Under the pieces are notes generated by a model, which was not told the DNA's origin, did not search any database, and worked only from the letters and a program-made list of their open reading frames with translations. Below, piece after piece: positions 17,005 to 24,268 of a stretch of DNA of 64,000 bases. This DNA is from Gleimia hominis. GTDB taxonomy: Bacteria > Actinomycetota > Actinomycetes > Actinomycetales > Actinomycetaceae. The stretch covers positions 1,674,001 through 1,738,000 of the forward strand of contig NZ_CP126963.1 of NCBI RefSeq assembly GCF_002871945.2, written 5' to 3'. Every line of letters begins with the position of its first letter. Positions within the stretch are counted from its first letter, which is position 1. The translations under genes were made by a program, and so were the position numbers.

Positions 17005-17808
17005 ATGGCCTCACTCACCGTTTTACAATGGGTTACTCTGATCGCAGCCGCGCTTTTTATTGGGCTGTCTAAAACAGCTTTCCCGGGTTCGGCCACACTG
17101 TCGGTGGTGATGTTTGCAGCAGTGATCCCAGCGCGCGCGTCAACCGCCATGATGCTGCTGCTTTTGTTAACTGGTGATCTGATTGCAATTTGGACATACC
17201 GGCGGGACGCGGATTGGCATACGCTGCGCAAACTACTGCCCACCGTGGTGGTTGGGGTGGTGGTCGGCGCCATCTTTTTGAACTTCACTTCCGACCTGGT
17301 TATGAAGCGGTCAATCGGCTGGATAGTACTGGTGTTGACGGCGATAACCCTGTTCAACATGCGGGCTTCGAAACGCGCCGACAAGCCGGGTGCCGGTGAT
17401 TCAGCGGGGGCCTCAAGGGTAAAAACGGATGCAGAAGTGTCGGATGAACGCACGCAAAACGGGTTTGCCCGCACGTTCTATGGAATGCTCGGCGGGTTCA
17501 CCACGATGGCTGCGAACGCTGGCGGTCCGGTGATGACGTTGTATTTCTTGTGGTCACGCTTTCCGGTTAAACGCTTTTTAGGTACGACCGCGTGGTTCTT
17601 CTTCTTGATTAACGTGGTGAAGTTGCCGTTTTCAATTGGGATTGGCCTGATCACCCCCGCGATTTTACCTGTGGACGCCGCGCTCGCCATTTTTGTGATT
17701 ATTGGTGCGCTGTTTGGACGCTGGGTAATTCGCTACATTAAACAGTCCGTGTTCGACCCTATTGTCATCACGCTGACGGTTATCAGTTCAATCTACCTGG
17801 TGCTTTAG
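17005..17808 (+). CDS. TauE/SafE-family anion/sulfite exporter-like membrane protein
   Basis: This 267-residue protein has about eight hydrophobic segments in the two-repeat arrangement of the TauE/SafE (DUF81) family. Repeat starts are visible as ALFIGLSKTAFPGSATLSV (about residues 13-31) and GGFTTMAANAGGPVMTLYFL (about residues 163-182). Family members export sulfite, sulfoacetate or other small organic anions, but many are uncharacterised. A hydrophilic loop of ~40 residues (about 112-155) joins the halves. It is divergent from the isomerase-IolG operon and convergent with a sugar-porter gene. No sulfonate catabolic enzyme is adjacent, so the substrate is open. Confidence 0.8.
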   Translation: MASLTVLQWVTLIAAALFIGLSKTAFPGSATLSVVMFAAVIPARASTAMMLLLLLTGDLIAIWTYRRDADWHTLRKLLPTVVVGVVVGAIFLNFTSDLVMKRSIGWIVLVLTAITLFNMRASKRADKPGAGDSAGASRVKTDAEVSDERTQNGFARTFYGMLGGFTTMAANAGGPVMTLYFLWSRFPVKRFLGTTAWFFFLINVVKLPFSIGIGLITPAILPVDAALAIFVIIGALFGRWVIRYIKQSVFDPIVITLTVISSIYLVL

Positions 17809-17830
17809 ACGGTTTTATTCTTGAGGCACT

Positions 17831-17872
17831 GAAGGCCCACTGCGGTGTTGAAACCGGCTTACGTGGGCCTTC
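17831..17872 (+). terminator. Hairpin after the TauE-type gene, possible weak terminator
   Basis: GAAGGCCCAC (17831-17840) pairs perfectly with GTGGGCCTTC (17863-17872) over a 22-base loop. There is no clear T-run, so termination is uncertain. It lies between convergent genes. Confidence 0.4.
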
Positions 17873-17990
17873 CATATACGCCTTCTACGATGGCCTTCGC
17901 TTCCTGCGTGCCTGCGTGCTTGGGCGTTCTATATGCGCCCTTCTACGGGGATTCTTCGCTCCCCGCGCGCCTTCGTGCGAGACTCCCCAG
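17871..17990. repeat. Imperfect ~58-bp tandem repeat between convergent genes
   Basis: TTCCATATACGCCTTCTACG (from 17870) is echoed by TTCTATATGCGCCCTTCTAC (from about 17928). Each is followed by a GxxTTCGCTxCC...GCG stretch. The copies have diverged more than the other spacer repeats here. No coding function is seen. Confidence 0.45.
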
Positions 17991-18068
17991 CGCGAGGCGT
18001 GCTCACCACCTGTTTGCCGCGAAGGTCACCGCGTGTTCGAGACAGTCCGAATTCGCGTGGACGCACGC

Positions 18069-19646
18069 TTATTTGGAGTAGCGTTTTTCGAACTCGGCCT
18101 CCAGTTCCTCGAGCGTGTGGTACTTGGTTTCCGGCAGTATCTTCGTGTAGAAGTACAGGGAAACGCAGTTGATGAGGGCGAAAACGAGGTAGGTTTTTGC
18201 CCCTCCGAGGTACGCCATCATGGACGGGAAAATGGCTGTGATGACAGCGTTTGCGAACCAGTTGACGGACACCGCGGTGCCTTGCGAGACGCCCCGCGTG
18301 TTAGCGGGGAAGATTTCGGAGACGAGCACCCAGGTGACGGTTCCGGATTGTTTGAAGAACAGGAACGCGGTGATTATGACGAGCACTGCCCAAGGCGCAA
18401 ACGTGGGAACTGTGCTGGCGATGTTCCCGGCCTCATCCATGTGCGGTTCAATAACCCAGAAGAAGAGGGCGGCGAGCCCAAATAGGGATAGTACGATCCC
18501 AGTTTCTTGGTACATTGCGACGTGGCGGCGGGCAAATCTTGCGACGAAGTAGATTCCGATTGCAGCGCCGATGCAAGAAAAGAAGCCGGTGACCACGTTC
18601 AGCATGATCGCGTTTTCGGATGAGAACCCAGCTGCGTGCAGTACTTTCGGCATGTAGTACATCGCGGTGTTGATACCTGTGAGCGGGTCAATTATTGAGA
18701 TTGCGACGCCGAGGAAAAGTACTTTTCGGGTCCATTGGGTGGCGAATACTTGCCGGAGTGTCATTTGGGGTTGGTTTTCGTATTCGCGGTTAACCTCGAT
18801 CATTTCACGCACTTCTAGCCCCAGGTTGTGTTTCTTGGGGTCGCGCACGCGTTTGAGGGAGGCGATGGCTTCGTGGTAGCGGTGTTTAGCGGCGTACCAG
18901 CGGGAGGTTTCTGGCATTGTGCGCATGAGGATCCACAGTGCGATGGCAGGGATAGTGGCGAGGATGAGCATGTACCGCCAGGTAGCTCCGTTGCCACCAA
19001 CGACTACGAGGTCGCTCATGGCTTTCGCGTGGTCCCAGTCGATGGATTCGCCGGCTTCGGTGATTACGTGTGGCCCGTGGTTGATGCGGGCGATGATGGC
19101 GTTCATGGAGTACGCGAGGAATTGTCCGAACACGATCATGAACTGGTCGATCGCGACAATTGGTCCGCGGACTTCTTTGGGCGCGGTTTCCGCAAGGTAA
19201 ACGGGAACGGTGGCGGAAGCACCTCCGACTGCGAACCCGAGGATTATGCGGAAAATGCACAGCATCCAGAAGTTGAGAGACAGTGAGCATCCAAGGGCAC
19301 CGAAGAAGAAAATGGCGGCGAGCAGCAGGATGTTGTGGCGCCGCCCGTACCGGTCTGAAAGTCGCCCCCCGATTATCGCTCCGAAGCCGGCGCCAACCAT
19401 TAGCAGGCCACCGACGAGCCCTTCTTCCACTGGGTTCAAATGTAACCCACCTGCGGCGTTTGGCATATATAGGTACGGGAGGGCTCCAGCGAGCACCCCG
19501 GTGTCGTACCCGAAGAGTAGTGATCCTAGGGTAGCTACCGCTGCAATTAGCGGGATTGAACGTTTTTTACCGTTGGGTGGGGTTTTCTTAATGAGGTCAT
19601 TGAGTTCGCCGTCTGTAAACGAACTCACCTGCTTTTGGTCACTCAT
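18069..19646 (-). CDS. iolT: Sugar-porter MFS transporter, probable myo-inositol importer
   Basis: This 525-residue, 12-helix proton symporter is of the MFS sugar-porter subfamily. The subfamily signatures are clear: GSLLFGYDTGVLAGALPYL (about residues 41-59), GRLSDRYGRRHNIL (about residues 98-111), the second signature with PVYLAETAPKEVRGPIVA (about residues 148-165), MPETSRWYAAKHR (about residue 247) and the C-terminal LPETKYHTLEELEAEFE. A ~20-residue insert after helix 5 (THVITEAGESIDWDHAK region) also occurs in the second transporter. Position among iol genes and a TTGT-N4-ACAA site upstream (19748-19759), as before iolC, support inositol as substrate. The gene is monocistronic. Confidence 0.82.
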   Translation of the reverse strand: MSDQKQVSSFTDGELNDLIKKTPPNGKKRSIPLIAAVATLGSLLFGYDTGVLAGALPYLYMPNAAGGLHLNPVEEGLVGGLLMVGAGFGAIIGGRLSDRYGRRHNILLLAAIFFFGALGCSLSLNFWMLCIFRIILGFAVGGASATVPVYLAETAPKEVRGPIVAIDQFMIVFGQFLAYSMNAIIARINHGPHVITEAGESIDWDHAKAMSDLVVVGGNGATWRYMLILATIPAIALWILMRTMPETSRWYAAKHRYHEAIASLKRVRDPKKHNLGLEVREMIEVNREYENQPQMTLRQVFATQWTRKVLFLGVAISIIDPLTGINTAMYYMPKVLHAAGFSSENAIMLNVVTGFFSCIGAAIGIYFVARFARRHVAMYQETGIVLSLFGLAALFFWVIEPHMDEAGNIASTVPTFAPWAVLVIITAFLFFKQSGTVTWVLVSEIFPANTRGVSQGTAVSVNWFANAVITAIFPSMMAYLGGAKTYLVFALINCVSLYFYTKILPETKYHTLEELEAEFEKRYSK

Positions 19647-20209
19647 GTGTTCTCCTGTGCTTGCTCGGCATCCGTCGTTGGATTCATTATTCTAAGTGGA
19701 GCCTTCAGCAAAAGCCGGTTCCGCAACCTCGCACAACCAACCTTCACTTGTCGTTACAAACGATAGACGATGGTTGACAAAAAAGCAACGTCCACTCTTT
19801 TTATAAGCTTATTTATACAGCTAGAAGACGGTTTAGGAAAACACATAACCCTTTAGACACGCCATATACCACCCTTATCTTGGGTTCTCGAATAGCAAAT
19901 TTCGTAGAGTAATAACCATTCCTAAATGATATTACAAATACTCTTGAAGTGGTGATCTATTGAGCAATCAACTCAGCTGGGCTAAACCACCAATTGGCTA
20001 GCACACATATACTTCTCAAAGTGCTCTCCAAACCATTGAGAAAACAAGCTCCCTCATACTCATAAACTCAAAATACAACCCAAGCCACAATATGAACACA
20101 CCTGGATACGCGCGGTATACCTGCGGGTTGTTCAAAAATCCACTCAGGCTGTTTACACTAGGAAAGACGTCTATTTGGGCGTTGCGATCGGAGTGTACGG
20201 AGTTTTATT
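19647..20209. other. Long AT-rich spacer with promoters, no gene found
   Basis: This 563-base stretch separates the divergent iolT-like and phosphatidylcholine-synthase-like genes. From about 19780 to 20110 it is clearly AT-richer than the surroundings, with short stop-filled frames on both strands. A TTGT-N4-ACAA site lies at 19748-19759. No RNA fold or repeat was recognised in the remainder. Confidence 0.5.
19748..19759. promoter_or_regulatory. IolR-type site TTGTCGTTACAA upstream of iolT-like gene
   Basis: It matches the pattern TTGT-N4-ACAA found before iolC (29093-29104) and before the transaldolase-iolG-iolE operon (35946-35957). It lies about 100 bases upstream of the transporter start. 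The proposed regulator is the GntR protein at 35184-35927. The assignment rests on recurrence of the pattern at inositol genes only. Confidence 0.5.
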
Positions 20210-20962
20210 TTGGATAACACCGCCACCAGCCAGACAAGAACGTGGCCACTGTCCGCATACGTGTGGGCTTGGTGCGTACACGCGTTCACCATGTCAGGTC
20301 TCCTCTGGGTCTTACTGGCCGCACGCGCGCTAGGCGAAGGACACTACAAAGCCATGTGGGGATGGCTAATCGTCTCCCTAATTGTTGACGCCATCGACGG
20401 CCCGTTAGCCCGCAAGGCAAAAGTACAAGAAGTGATCCCCTGGTTCTCCGGCACCATGATGGACAACGTCGTCGACTACATGACGTGGACCTTCATCCCC
20501 GCAGTATTCATGGTCAAAGTAATCCCACTAGGCCCAACCCCACTAGCGATAATCGCTGCCATATGCGCCCTCGCATCATCCATGTTCTGCTACGCAAACA
20601 CCCGCATGAAATCCGCAGACTGGTACTTCGTAGGCTTCCCCGCCGCATGGAACATCGTCGTCCTCATTCTCTGGCTCTTCCACTCCGGCCCCATCGTCAA
20701 CTGGCTCGTCGTCATCGTCTTCACCATCCTCGCCGTCGTCCCCTGGAAATGGCTCCACCCGTTCCGCGTCAAAAAATACCGCGCCATAAACGCAGTTGCC
20801 GCAATCATCTGGGTCACCTCCACCGCCATCATGGTCTGGACCTTCCCCCACATCCCCATGTGGCTGCGCATCCCCTGGTGGATCAGCGGCATCTGGATCC
20901 TCGGCGTATCAGCCCTACGCACCTGGCGCGGCCGGCCCGACCGTCCTAACCAGCGCCCGTGA
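20210..20962 (+). CDS. CDP-alcohol phosphatidyltransferase, phosphatidylcholine-synthase-like
   Basis: This 250-residue membrane enzyme condenses CDP-diacylglycerol with an alcohol. The CDP-alcohol phosphotransferase motif is intact as DAIDGPLAR (residues 61-69) continuing to GTMMDNVVDY (about residues 83-92), giving the D-D-G-A-R-G-D-D set. The spacing and the VDY ending look like bacterial phosphatidylcholine synthase (Pcs), which uses free choline. About seven to eight hydrophobic segments are present. Translation starts at TTG 20210, supported by GGAG seven bases upstream (20199-20202); the next Met would delete the first membrane helix. The end overlaps the convergent unknown membrane gene by 48 bases. 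Choline as substrate is inferred; inositol cannot be ruled out given the surroundings. Confidence 0.72.
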   Translation: MDNTATSQTRTWPLSAYVWAWCVHAFTMSGLLWVLLAARALGEGHYKAMWGWLIVSLIVDAIDGPLARKAKVQEVIPWFSGTMMDNVVDYMTWTFIPAVFMVKVIPLGPTPLAIIAAICALASSMFCYANTRMKSADWYFVGFPAAWNIVVLILWLFHSGPIVNWLVVIVFTILAVVPWKWLHPFRVKKYRAINAVAAIIWVTSTAIMVWTFPHIPMWLRIPWWISGIWILGVSALRTWRGRPDRPNQRP

Positions 20963-21814
20963 AATCCGCCGATCACCCCACCACTTATAACCCTCAAGCA
21001 CAAAAGTACCCGCAATAAGCAGCGCAATAATCCCCCAAATCCACGGCGGGTAATGCTCCCCATAAAACCCAAAATAAATATACGGCGCCATAAACGTAGC
21101 CACCGTAACCACCATGCCAAGCAAACGCATCCGAAACCGCGGCGCCGTCACCATCGCCAACACACCCCACGTATACGGAATCGCCGTCCCCAAATCAATC
21201 GCCCACAACACCGCCACAGACCCATGAAACTGCGGCACAAACATCACCGGCAACGCCCGTAACGCCGAATAAATAATCACCACCGCATACGCAATCACCC
21301 GCGGATTCGTCGCATACCGCGTCAACAACATCCGCTTCATAATCGGCACCCCAGCCGCAAGCAACTTCTTATACACCCGCGGGCTAATCAACAACCCATC
21401 CACATCACGCAGCGCCTGCGTCAAAAACTCCAAATCCGCGCGCCCACCCCGATCCACCAGGGCCTCCACCAACTTAATCGGCGCGATCCCAACCGGCACC
21501 ACCTGCTCGCCCGCAACCTCATGCACACCACCCAACGGTTCCAAAACCCCATCGGGCAAATACGCAGACCACTCCTCCCACACCGGCTGCGTCATCGGCA
21601 TAAACCACAAGCGCTCCCGCTTGCGAATAGAATCACGCAACGTCGCCACCAAGTACCGACGCGTCTGCGTATCCCTTAGCCCCGCGAACATAGGTAACTC
21701 CCGCAAATGCCTATCCTGCAAATCACTTGGCCGATCCACACCAGCAGCCGAAACCACGCGCTGGGGTGACAGCGCGTATTCTTCCGCAAAAGACAGGTCA
21801 AACAGCCAGTTCAC
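20915..21814 (-). CDS. Membrane protein of unknown function, convergent with the Pcs-like gene
   Basis: This protein of 299 residues begins at a GTG (21814). The N-terminal ~170 residues are soluble, with the stretch SPRVYKKLLAAGVPIMKRMLL. The C-terminal part has about four hydrophobic segments (roughly residues 175-200, 205-228, 232-252 and 258-275) and a basic tail. I recognise no family. The reading frame is long, has the codon pattern of its neighbours and is the only long minus-strand frame here, so I regard it as a real gene. The last 48 bases overlap the end of the Pcs-like gene in antisense. A role in the envelope is a guess. Confidence 0.55.
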   Translation of the reverse strand: MNWLFDLSFAEEYALSPQRVVSAAGVDRPSDLQDRHLRELPMFAGLRDTQTRRYLVATLRDSIRKRERLWFMPMTQPVWEEWSAYLPDGVLEPLGGVHEVAGEQVVPVGIAPIKLVEALVDRGGRADLEFLTQALRDVDGLLISPRVYKKLLAAGVPIMKRMLLTRYATNPRVIAYAVVIIYSALRALPVMFVPQFHGSVAVLWAIDLGTAIPYTWGVLAMVTAPRFRMRLLGMVVTVATFMAPYIYFGFYGEHYPPWIWGIIALLIAGTFVLEGYKWWGDRRISRALVRTVGPAAPGA

Positions 21815-21948
21815 CCGTTAAGGGTACCGCATAAACAAGCGGTGGCGCGGCAGCCATACAGCCACCACGCCACCAAAACACGCGCAAACCCAATACTCAC
21901 ACAGGCGGTGAGCTGCGGTTCACAAATGTTCTACTCTTCCGCCAGAAC

Positions 21949-23445
21949 CTACTCCTCACGCTGGAACGACATCGTCGCCTCGTACATCCCAGCCTCAGAC
22001 GGCCAACGCGACGTAATCGCCTTCGCCTTCGTGTAGAAATTCACGCCCTCCGGACCATGAATGTGGTGATCCCCAAGCAGCGATTCCTTCCACCCACCAA
22101 ACGAGTAGTACGCCACCGGCGTTGGAATCGGCACGTTGATCCCCACCATTCCGGCTTCCACCTCGTTTGTGAACCGGCGGGCAACCCCACCGTCATTCGT
22201 GAAGATAGCGGCGCCGTTACCGAACTCCGAGGCATTCACAATCTCAATGGCCTCATCGTAATCCTTCGCCGTAACCACCGTGAGGACCGGGCCGAACACC
22301 TCCTGCTTATACAGATCCGTGTCCGTCGGGCAGTTCTCAACAATCGTTGGGCCCAACCAGTGGCCGCCCTCATAACCCTGCGCGACGTAATCACGACCAT
22401 CCAAGACCACGTCCGCACCTGCCTTCTCAGCACCATCAATCAGGCCAACAATGCGTTCCTTCGCAGCCTTGTCGATCACGGGGCCCATCTCGTTCTCTTC
22501 ATCCAAACCAGAGCCAACCTTGATCTTCTTCGCCTCATCCGCTACCAGCTGCGTGAGCTTATCTTCAATCCCACCCACAGCAACCACAATCGGCAGCGCC
22601 ATGCAACGCTCACCCGCCGCACCAAACGCAGCGGCACTAATGTGCTTAGCCGCGAACTCCAAATCGCAATCCGGCATAACGATCGCGTGGTTATTCGCCC
22701 CACCAAGCGCCTGCACGCGTTTACCGTGGGTAACCCCCGTGTCCTGAACAATGTGCGCAACCGGGGTGGAACCCACAAACGAAATCGCGTCAATCCCCGG
22801 GTGCGTCAAAATCTCGGTAACGATCTCCCGGTTACCCGGCAGCACGTTGAACAACCCGTCCGGCAACCCCGCCTGCTTGTACAACTCCGCCGTGAACAAG
22901 GACGCCGACGGGGTTGTAGTAGCCGGCTTCAAAATGAACGCGTTCCCAGTCGCCAAAGCCAGCGGGTGCATCCACATCGGCACCATCGCGGGGAAGTTAA
23001 ACGGGCAAATCCCCGCCACAACCCCCACCGGGTACTGAACAGTATGAATATCTACGCCAGTGGAAATCTGCGACGACATCTGCCCCTTGAGCGCATTATT
23101 GATTCCGCACGCGAAATCCAGGGTCTCGCGCCCCCGCTGAATCTCCCCAATCGCATCCGTGTACGTCTTCCCATGCTCCGCCACAATCAGCTTCGCCATG
23201 TGATCTTGATTCTCAAGCAGCAAGTGACGCATCTTGAACATGATCTCCACGCGCTTGGCAAGGGAGACCTTCGCCCACTTCTTCTGCGCTTCTTTAGCGA
23301 CCTTTACCGCGTGGTCCAAATCTGCTTTTGAGGCGAGGTTCAGTTTGCTCTCCACCTTGCCCGTAGCCGGATTCTCCACATCTACCTGCTCGGCGGGTTC
23401 CCCGTCGTAGTACTCCCCATTAATCCAAAGCTTCAGTGTTTCCAT
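21949..23445 (-). CDS. iolA: CoA-acylating methylmalonate-semialdehyde dehydrogenase
   Basis: This 498-residue aldehyde dehydrogenase carries out the last inositol step: malonate semialdehyde plus CoA and NAD gives acetyl-CoA and CO2 (it also acts on methylmalonate semialdehyde). Family features are FNFPAMVPMWMHPLALATGNAFILKP (around residue 150), GSTPVAHIV (about residue 235), and GAAGERCMALP with the catalytic Cys at about residue 281. The ATG at 23445 starts METLKLWINGEYYDG, the normal N-terminus of the family. Upstream in-frame codons to 23547 do not align and are excluded. GAGGAG precedes the start at a slightly long spacing. It stands alone, away from iolCBD. A TTGT-N4-ACAT site (23541-23552) lies just upstream. 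Confidence 0.92.
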   Translation of the reverse strand: METLKLWINGEYYDGEPAEQVDVENPATGKVESKLNLASKADLDHAVKVAKEAQKKWAKVSLAKRVEIMFKMRHLLLENQDHMAKLIVAEHGKTYTDAIGEIQRGRETLDFACGINNALKGQMSSQISTGVDIHTVQYPVGVVAGICPFNFPAMVPMWMHPLALATGNAFILKPATTTPSASLFTAELYKQAGLPDGLFNVLPGNREIVTEILTHPGIDAISFVGSTPVAHIVQDTGVTHGKRVQALGGANNHAIVMPDCDLEFAAKHISAAAFGAAGERCMALPIVVAVGGIEDKLTQLVADEAKKIKVGSGLDEENEMGPVIDKAAKERIVGLIDGAEKAGADVVLDGRDYVAQGYEGGHWLGPTIVENCPTDTDLYKQEVFGPVLTVVTAKDYDEAIEIVNASEFGNGAAIFTNDGGVARRFTNEVEAGMVGINVPIPTPVAYYSFGGWKESLLGDHHIHGPEGVNFYTKAKAITSRWPSEAGMYEATMSFQREE

Positions 23446-23540
23446 TATTAAATCGAACTCCTCGTCGTGTTCGTCGTTAGCACCACGGAGCGGTGGTGCC
23501 CTGTGGCTTACGCATATAAGTCTAACGTCCCAAACCCAAT

Positions 23541-23552
23541 TTGTCATTACAT
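23541..23552. promoter_or_regulatory. Degenerate IolR-type site TTGTCATTACAT upstream of iolA
   Basis: One base off the TTGT-N4-ACAA pattern. A second such variant, TTGTTCGTACAT, lies at 23723-23734 nearer to the divergent small membrane gene. Both are in the 408-base divergent spacer 23446-23853, which otherwise holds the structured leader described separately. Confidence 0.35.
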
Positions 23553-23743
23553 TTATTTTAAAGGAGGTGCCCCCAACTATCCGTCGCTAGGCATCTCCTG
23601 CCGGCATCCCGGCCATTAACGATCGCACGAGTTTTCAGGCACATCTCTTTACATACGCTTTCCGCTTCACAGCGGGATTTGTGAGCAGATCTACACCAAA
23701 AATTGTCGACTATTCAACCCATTTGTTCGTACATTAGAAGTGT

Positions 23744-23848
23744 CGATGGGTGACGCGAGGTTCTCAGCCATCGCGAATCACCTGGGACAACAGCACAACG
23801 TCCGTGCAGGAGCACGGACACGGCTCCTGCACAAAGAAGTAAAGGAGC
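23744..23848 (+). promoter_or_regulatory. Structured 5' leader with mutually exclusive hairpins over the ribosome site
   Basis: Upstream of the 73-residue gene are three overlapping perfect pairings. A: GTCCGTGC (23800-23807) with GCACGGAC (23812-23819), loop AGGA. B: GTGCAGGAGC (23804-23813) with GCTCCTGCAC (23823-23832). C: GCTCCT (23823-23828) with AGGAGC (23843-23848), which is the Shine-Dalgarno itself. A allows C (ribosome site closed); B excludes both (site open). A further stem CGATGG/CCATCG (23744-23749 with 23768-23773) lies 5'. I recognise no known riboswitch class. The pairings are seen in sequence; switching is inferred. Confidence 0.5.
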
Positions 23849-23853
23849 ATTTA

Positions 23854-24075
23854 ATGACATACTCAACTGCACTTGTAGAAGCGCGTCGCGACATCACGGT
23901 AGCGTCCATCGCCACCCTGATGCCACTACTGTTCACCCTGCTGCTGGTCGCTTCTTCCGCCATTACCATCGGTGGAATCCTGGTTTCCAGCCCCGTTTTA
24001 ACCATCGTGGGTGGGCTGATGACCGCCGCAATCGCAATCGGCTTCTCCATTAACCTGATTGCGGAAGTGAAGTAA
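23854..24075 (+). CDS. Small two-helix membrane peptide
   Basis: This 73-residue peptide starts at ATG 23854 with AAAGGAG (23841-23847) at six bases. It has a polar N-terminus (MTYSTALVEARRDITVAS) and two hydrophobic segments (about residues 18-40 and 45-68), ending LIAEVK. No family is recognised. The frame stays open further upstream (GTG 23740, ATG 23746), giving up to 111 residues, but those codons overlap the structured leader and lack a good ribosome site. A perfect terminator follows 61 bases after the stop, so this is a compact single-gene unit with its own 5' and 3' signals. Confidence 0.6.
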   Translation: MTYSTALVEARRDITVASIATLMPLLFTLLLVASSAITIGGILVSSPVLTIVGGLMTAAIAIGFSINLIAEVK

Positions 24076-24135
24076 CCCATGCACCGCGACAACGACGACG
24101 CGACCACAGATAGTTCAAAATCAACCGCAAACGAT

Positions 24136-24173
24136 TAACCGGAACAGTCATAACAACTGTTCCGGTTATTTTT
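24136..24173 (+). terminator. Intrinsic terminator of the small membrane gene
   Basis: TAACCGGAACAG (24136-24147) pairs perfectly with CTGTTCCGGTTA (24157-24168) over a nine-base loop and is followed by TTTTTAT. On the opposite strand the trailing sequence has no T-run, so it works for the plus strand only. Confidence 0.9.
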
Positions 24174-24268
24174 ATGCGCCGCAAAAACGCAAGAGCCACA
24201 GCGCCCCAAGAGGCGCGTGCCACCGCCGCCTGCCAGAACCGCAAGCAGCGGCGCCACACCTCAAGAAA

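Noticed and set aside
22057..23331. 424-codon plus-strand open frame antisense to iolA
   Set aside because: Its product is Arg/His-rich with no domain and it mirrors the codon structure of iolA on the other strand, a common artefact in GC-rich genes.
23804..23832. Hairpin as a transcription terminator
   Set aside because: No T-run follows. It lies nine bases upstream of a good ribosome site and competes with pairings to that site, so a regulatory leader fits better.
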